Of a DNA stretch of 7,527 nucleotides, positions 1 through 7,200 are shown piece after piece. The DNA comes from a bacterium (GTDB taxonomy: Bacteria; Omnitrophota; Gorgyraeia; Gygaellales; UBA12090). The position numbers and the translations under genes were made by a program. Below the pieces are notes generated by a model. The model saw only the letters and a list, made by a program, of their open reading frames with translations, ran no database searches and was not told where the DNA came from. The stretch is from positions 1-7,527 of the forward strand of contig SCPY01000233.1 in the NCBI GenBank assembly GCA_004299495.1, written 5' to 3'. The stretch's first letter is position 1. Each line of letters starts with the position of its first letter.

Positions 1-1257
1 CAGGGGTTTATCTCTCGGTAAGCCTAATCTTTCCCGGATAAAATCATGAAGCACGCTCACAGAATCTGTCTCAATCATCCCCACCAGCTTGTCAATGCCA
101 TCAATACCGGTTGACTCCCACATATTCGTCTCAAATGCCGTGCCTAATAATGCCTGTCCTCGGACATCCCTAACCACCTTAGGCACAGGATTTATCGGAT
201 ATTTAGCAATGCCTCTGTTGGCAACTTCTATAAGCCTGGACTTACGCTCACCCGGATACTGAATCTGGGATATCTGCCTTAACTCGTGCAGGCTGGTATC
301 ATAAATCTGCGTTAACGCATCAACGGTAAATATGCCCACGGCGTTATTGATGTAATATGCTTTTTTGGGATTTATAGCCGTATCCCTAAGAGAGGGGTCT
401 TCCGCGATTCTCAAACCATATATTCTATTCCCTATATCTAAGCGCTTAATAGCAGTTCCTCCGGATTGGCCCTCCGGCCTGCGGGACACTTCAATAAAAA
501 TACCCTTGTCTTCATCTATCATTAAACCAAGATTAACCATCCAGTCCTCATCCAGCCTGGCTGTGGTATTATCCACATTGCGGAAGAAAATATATTTTAT
601 GCCCTGCGGCCTTTCCGGAGTGGGTTGAATTAAATCCAGGATAAGTCCGTAAATAAATAATTGATGCAGGATGCCTCCGTGTCCGCGGGGTGCCGGGATT
701 ACCTTTCCGCCCACTTCAATCACCCTGCCCGCGCCTTCCGCTGCCATGCGCAGGCCATATTCATACGCGGCGCTGACGGCTTGCCGGTCTATCTCTCCGG
801 TCTCATGATTAGTGAAAAATTTAGTGAATTCCTTCTGCAGAGCCGCTTGCACATCTTCCCACTTAGCATATACGCGCTTGCCCATTACCCCATAATACTT
901 CATTATCTCCAGAAACTCTAACAACCCCTCGCGCCCCAGGTATTCAGTCATACGGCTGAAGTATTCTGAATTAGTGGCTAATATCGCCGGCAGCGATGCC
1001 CTTTGTATGTCCAGCCTGCTAATCAAAGCTGACTGCTCAACAAAGAAAAGGCTTAAGAAACTATGCCACCTGCCCCCGATATTCACCGCCGGCACAAGCG
1101 CCTTTCCGGGGATGACAACGTTTTCGCCGATTGCCGGAGCGGGGATGTATGGCACCTGGCCTGAGAAAATCAATTCTCTTAGGAAGGCCGGCAATTGTTT
1201 CATATCCATCCGGGTAGACGCTCCTCCAGCCAATATACAGGTAGCAACCAACCCTCT
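1..1257 (-). other. UDP-sugar/UDP-GlcNAc pyrophosphorylase-like domain (UDPGP family), residues 2091-2509, cut by window edge
   Basis: UDPGP enzymes join UTP and a sugar-1-phosphate to give a UDP-sugar and pyrophosphate in the cytosol. The family landmarks appear in order. LAGGASTRM (2099-2107) is the nucleotide loop L-x-x-G-x-G-T-R-L, with Ser in place of the second Gly. KALVPAVNIGG follows as the usual Lys segment. LPAILATNSEYFSRMTEYLG matches the IPxxIMTSxxTxxxTxEFF block. PAPRGHGGILHQL matches P-x-G-N/H-G-G/D (673-690). IKYIFFRNVDN ends in the metal and substrate-binding N-x-D-N (568-579). EVSRRPEGQSGGTAIKRLD matches the KTNPxExVGVxxxxD block. YYINNAVGIFTVDAL matches NIAxHxF, and TAFETNMWESTG matches the F-E-x-F-x-F-D block. 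The spacing after the first loop is longer than usual, about 35 residues. The known sugar is undecidable; GHGG leans to the plant-type UDP-sugar enzyme, NVDN to the UDP-GlcNAc enzyme. The remaining C-terminal part lies beyond position 1. Confidence 0.82.
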
Positions 1258-4200
1258 CCTTACGGCATCCATGGCAAGGCTGATATAATATCTTCTTTTC
1301 TCGGGGCCGATATTCTTTAATACAGGAATATCTCCACGCTCCACGCTGGCGACATTGCCTTTTACCGGCTCCTGCTTCAGTAGGCCTCTTGCGTAGAATG
1401 AGCCTAAAAATTTCTCCTCAAGGCCATAGCGCATTATGGTTGCCCTGATGAGGTAAGGATATAACTCGTTTAATATATCCTCTCTGTCTCTTTGGCGGTC
1501 AGCTATTACCATGCCCTTAGCGATATAAACCTCATGCTTTATGAACTTGGCGATTAACCTTAAAGGCACGTTCTGTTTCTGTATCAATACGGTCATAAAC
1601 TCCAGGGGCAGATATATCCTGCCCTGATAGGATGCGCTTAAGATAAACTTGCTTGCCGACTGATACCAAACATAGAACGGCGGATAGTCAGGGATAAGAT
1701 GCTCTTCAGGCAGGACTACCATTATTTCTGCGGAGGAAATTGCCTCTGCCGCTTCAGGCATGCCTTCATTGCGATAATAATCGCTGGCCTTTCCCACGAA
1801 TGCCTGGACTACCTCATTTAAGGCAACCACGCGCCCTTCATGGAGAGCTTTTTCAATAACCCAGGATATCAGGTCCTCTTCCTCTCGCCAATCTATGCCG
1901 TCTGAGATAGGAGAAGACGAAGAGGCCTTGGTTATTTTTTCATTCGCGCTGAGGCCGGAGAAGACGGGAGAAGACGATTCAAGGCTCACCGGAAGAGCGC
2001 ATGTTACCTTGCGCGAATTAATGACGTCTTCAATAGTTACTGTATAAGGTGCATCTAAGGGACAACTATTCTCAGCCCTAAGTATTTCTTCAGCTTCATC
2101 ACTAGTAATATCACTACCGCTCTCCGTTTTATCTCCAACATGACTTATCTCTAAAAGAAGTGTTTCATTTAGATTCTCAATACTCGATGCTCTCTCAATT
2201 ATTTTTGGCACTGCCTCTTTCAATCTTACATCACTATAGCTTTTATCCCTTGCCTGCTTAAACCATTCCGGAATAAGTTTTGCTGCTCCTAAAGATTTTT
2301 TGAAACCTTCTGGCGTACTGCCAAATTTTAAAATTGCATCTTTTCCGTAGTACAGCATTTCATAAGGATTAACTGATTGTAACTTTACGGCTGACTCTTC
2401 CAATGCTTGTAAATTTTGTTCAAACCAATCTAATCTGTTTTGCGAAACCCGAGCAGCTAAAGGCACGCCGTATTGAATAGTAGAGCAGGCAGGAATATCG
2501 GCATCCCGTCTAATTCTTAAGGCTAAATCTACGACCAGATTGATTGCTCGTAGTCTCTTTTCTTCGCTAAAATGTGTTTCGATAGCTTCTTTTGCTGCCG
2601 GAGCAGCGTGTTTTACTAAATGTTCTGTGGTTATCCCTTTTTGTTTTAAAACTCGAATAACTGGGAAGAACATTGGTGAATTCAATAAAAACAGCTTCTC
2701 TTCAGCTCTTCTTACTAGTATCTCTCTTGTTTTTGCTACCATCCCAATTATTGCTGATATTAATAGTGGTGCAACTATCCCTAAGAATATCCCTATAATT
2801 GGGACAATCAATAAACAACTTATTGAGAAAATAATCGGTTGCGCTAAGATATAACTATCTAATCCACCTGTAGAATTCGTCCCACCCAAACAGCCAGTTA
2901 AGAACAACACAGTGGGAGCAAGTAAGGTTACAATGTAAGATATTAAAGATGTTGATTTAAACTGTTTAGTAACATCTTCACGATGCCAAATTCTAAATCC
3001 TTCTCCTCGGAATTCATTTTCTGAATGGGAACGCTTGAATTTAGAAGTAGCGCCAATGTCGTGGGATAAGCTGATGCTTCTTTCGGTAGGATTATCATAA
3101 GCAGGATAATATGTACTCAAGGCAATACCTTCTTCTCCCTGGTTATCTACATAAGTCGTGGCTAAGAATCTTCTAAATGGGCCTGCCCGGATACGACCTG
3201 CTTTGGCTAAATATTCAAGGTACTCAGCCATCTTATTCTCACTAATCGACCTTAAGTAATATACCGCCGCCCTAACCTCTTCAGCATCATCAGTTACTGT
3301 TGTTACTTGCGTACCATGCCAATTGATCCGTTCTATTTCTGATTTTGTTTCTTCTTTTGTAGGCATCCCTTGACTTGGGATGGGGCGGGCAGTATCTTCT
3401 TTTCTCCATATTCGCTTAAATAAACCTATTACAAAATCTATTACAAAATAATAAATCACAAATCCAGCTAATATACCTAAAACACCTCCTAAGCCAAATG
3501 ATGTAAAACTGAAATACTTCCCAAGATAAATCACGCCTATACCAATACCTATTGAGATTGTAAGACGTAACAAATCCACAAATGTCAAATATAAAATAGC
3601 TCCGATTCCATATATTATGCCTTTACTATATTTTTCTTCCTTTATGCCGGCAATAATCACTGCCGCTGCAAACGCGCCAGCCGCCAGCCAGCTAAAAGGC
3701 GAAGGAATGACAATAATAAAGTTATGGATAATAAATGCTAACACTGCTCCGCCAAAAATGGATCCGGAAACCATGGGCCGGGAATATCCATTCTTCATAA
3801 ACGGACCGAAGATAAGAGCAAAAGCCATAGCATGGAAAAAGATATTCGCCGCCACCCCAAAAGGATGGAGCGGCGCAAAATGTAAAATAACCAGCAGGAT
3901 AGTGCCTAAAACCGTAGCCGGCCTATATAGTTTACGTAATCCTTCAAAAGAATGTATCGCGTATCTGGTTTCTTTTTTGCCGCGGGAGAAAATACCTGTT
4001 ATGCCCTTTAGCGCGTCATTCGCTTTATGGCTGCCTATGGCAATCAGCGGCACGAAGGTGAGGACCGCGCTCCAGAACCTTCTTTCATATGCTAACCATC
4101 CTCTCGCTAACCCCTTACGCGCAACTTTATCTCCTACTGCTCCTGAACTGATGGCCTGGGTATATATATACTGCAGGTTAATAAAGAAAAACGGAATTGC

Positions 4201-7200
4201 CAAGGCCTTAAAAGGCGTAAATAGCAGGAAGAAGGCAACAGTGAAAATTAAGATATTATAAAGCGGAATGAGCTGGTTCGTGGGATAGAAGTCATAATTC
4301 AAAAGCAGGCCTAATTTCTCAGTGGCATGTAATAGGGCGCTCTTTACCACTTTTCTAAAGCGTAAAGACATCAAGGCATCAATTACCGGTCCGTCAAACC
4401 GGTTATTAAAGCTGGTCATAGCATGCTGAGTCTTTTCTCTGGGCCTGCCCAAGCTGACTCTTCCGCTGTAATTAAACCTGTATCCCTTTAAAAGGACTTC
4501 CTCTCCGGTAGTAGTATCTTCTATAATGCTGGTATAAGCACCAGTGCCTCTTAAAGCCTTGACACGGTACATACCCATACCGTAGTTACTGTGTTCGCTG
4601 ACTATTGCCTCAGCCGGAACAATCCTTGTGTTCCAGTTATCCTCTGCCATATTCTGGTCAGCGGCAGTAGGGGTGATATCATGGTCCCACTGCTCCAGCT
4701 GCACATTCAATCCTCCCAAACGCTGATCCTGATGGAACTGATAAACATCAAACGGCAGAAGGAAAGAGGTTGCCGGCAGAAGCGCGTTAAAATAATCCAA
4801 ATAAAATACTACCCCCGGATCATCGCTTCCGTCATCAACATAAGGAAAGCCAAAAGCCCAGGCGCGCAGCTTGCAGAGTTTAAACTGAACATGCTCTCCA
4901 TCGCTTTGATTCTTGTCAATAATGCTGCCTAATGCATTTTTGTCGTTATATCCCCAAGGATGCTCTGGATCGTTAATAAAATCATCTGTGAGTATCTTGC
5001 TTGAAACTTTGGTTTGCGGGGTATTATAATTATAATAATATACGAATCGCAGATACTTCTTCATCTCATCATCTGAGGGCTCATGCCCCAGTTTAATCCT
5101 TAACAGCACTTTATAAGTTAAATACGCGGAATCAAAAACCGTCTTCAGCGTCCTGTAAGGAGACCAGGTGTAATAAACCACCCATTCTTTGATGATCCTG
5201 GCCTCAATGCCTGCCCGGTTCCCAGAGATAGCGCTGATATCATCTACAGTTTGCGCAAAGGAGAGCTCAGGATTAGATAATTTGTCTCTTAAAGCTAACA
5301 AATGCGGGTCACTGTTTATATCTCTGCCGGATAAATTCTGGATTAAATCTGTAATGTATATCTTCCAGCCGTCGCCATACTTCTCCTTAATCATGGTAAA
5401 AGTAGGCTTTTGTAATTTCACTTCGCCATGTCCGGGATCCGGGCTTGGCTCCAGAATATCCAACTCTTTGGCGGTGGGTAAAACAGAAGTGCTGGCATCG
5501 GTGATAAAGAATGCCAGCCGTTTCAGATCCGTTAAAGCTAATTGTTTTTCAATGATCTGTGCTATGCCCTGCTTTCTATAGATTCTTACCTTGTTAAAGA
5601 ACTCTGCCAGAATCAGTTTTGCCATCCAGTTGCTCAACTCCGGCAGTGAGCCGCTATTTAATACCGCAAGGAGTTGGCTAGATTCTTCGGAAGTGACATA
5701 AACCGGATGAGCGCGCAATGTCCCTTCTACTACCACCTCTTTATATATCTGTCTTAAATAGGCATCGTCCCTTAAATACCGCAATATATCCCCATCTCTT
5801 CTGACGTCCTCATAGGACTTATAATAATGCCATTCTTCAGCCCTGTCCCTGGCCTGCGCTGCCGCCTCTATGTGCAAATGCCACCAGGTGCGCAGTGCCA
5901 TACGCATTGTAACGGCAAAGACCAAAATGGATAAAAGCGTGCTCATCAGAACCGCCGGCATAGTGCCTAAAGAATAGATTGTAGACACAACCGCCATAGC
6001 TATATTTGAAGCTAACCACCAGCCCAGATATGCCCGGAAGAAACGCTTCTTCTGCCTGATTTCATCTTGAGTTAAATTTCCGCGGTAATCTTTTCTGCTG
6101 CGCCAGATTTCCCAGGCCAGGCCCGGCAAAATAATCAGATGAAATCTCAGGTAACGGAATACTTTGTTTCTGGCAATGGGGTATCTGATAATATCTAACC
6201 CTCTTCTTCTATACTCAACATTCTCCAGATAATCCTTTATCGGCTGGATTATAGACGCGATGTGTGTACGTATTTCCTCTGTTCCGTTTACGTTTGTTGT
6301 TTCTCTCCAGGTAACGCCAGTTACGAAACGCTGCCACAATTCCATAATACCTATATCTATCCTTGTAAATATCCTGACGCTGCGGCCATCTGCATCAGGA
6401 GCCTCGGCAAAAGGATCCCTTCCGGCATCCAGGCGGGATTCAATGTAATCCTTCAACTTATCTTCTACTAATGCATAGCCGCCATCTTCAATAGACCGAT
6501 AACCGCTGCCGTAATCCGCGGTCCTTTGCGCCTCTACCGTAACGATGATGGCCATCAATCTTAAAATCGGACGGATTATTACTTCTTTGATGGTTTGATT
6601 TGGCAGAGCTTCAATCTGGTCCCTGGCAGAGGTCCCTATCGGGCCGTAGAATAATTCCTTTAACTGAGCTACATTGCCCCTTCTGCCATCATATAAATCC
6701 TGCAGATATTGCAGAATTTTATCGGTCATTACCAGCGTGAGGTTGGGGTTCATCCTGTAAATCATCTGGCGCACTTCCGGCCTGATGCTGGTTGGCGCTT
6801 CCGGAGAAACTGTGCCGGCCGGAATATCCCTGCTAGTCCGGATATTGCGGTAATGAAGTAGATATAAAAAGTAAACCGTAACAAGCAAGAATATCGGCAT
6901 AAGCAAAGTAACCAAGCTAACGGTAATACCCACCACTACGACCAACGGCCTTAAAGTTCCCCTCTCAAACGGCTCCAGATAAAGGTTATAAGTCAGGCTA
7001 TTCTTATAATCCTCGGTAAGCAGTATTTTGAAGTATTCACCAATTGCGCCCAATCCTTTTCCTCTGTAATCTTCCCAGATATGCGGATTAAACCGGTTAT
7101 CTTTCCTAAAGATTTTCTCGCCGTTAAAGAAGAATGCCCCGCCTCTTTGTGCAAATGCTTCCGCTTCTTCTTTAGAAAGAAGGAGAATACCCGTATCAAC

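Larger units (their letters stand above)
2041..3660 (-). other. AT-rich compositional island inside the gene (about residues 1290-1829)
   Basis: Counting G+C in 60-base blocks gives 13/60 at 3421-3480, 17/60 at 2941-3000, 21/60 at 2701-2760 and 22/60 at 2281-2340. Flanking blocks give 32/60 at 3661-3720, 29/60 at 4441-4500, 29/60 at 1141-1200 and 42/60 at 721-780. Codons in the island lean to A/T-ending forms (TTA, ATA, TCA, ACA, AAA, GTA). The reading frame is kept across both edges. Some other blocks are also low (21/60 at 6541-6600), so the edges are approximate. An in-frame module gained from elsewhere is one explanation; weaker constraint on a membrane and linker segment is another. Confidence 0.65.

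Noticed and set aside
1522..1536. H-E-V-Y-I (residues 1998-2002) as a possible zinc peptidase HExxH
   Set aside because: The second His is missing and no other zinc ligand context is visible.
3049..3060. H-D-I-G (residues 1489-1492) as an HD-domain phosphohydrolase motif
   Set aside because: The surrounding residues are polar turns and not the helical HD fold, and no other HD-domain metal ligands are seen.
3617..4261. A 214-codon open frame on the plus strand with many hydrophobic residues
   Set aside because: It is antisense to the membrane bundle of the minus-strand gene, whose protein makes domain sense across the whole interval. The plus-strand protein has no recognisable motif.
4801..4833. 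VDDGSDD (residues about 897-903) looks like the GT2 donor-site motif vDDgStD
   Set aside because: It lies only about ten residues before L-D-Y-F-N, whereas GT2 enzymes need roughly 50 or more residues between the two sites. It is most likely a loop.
4981..5043. AT-rich run of TAT/AAT triplets as a possible microsatellite or promoter
   Set aside because: It encodes a Tyr/Asn-rich strand (YYYNYN) in the middle of the glycosyltransferase region and lies within continuous coding sequence; the repeats are short and imperfect.
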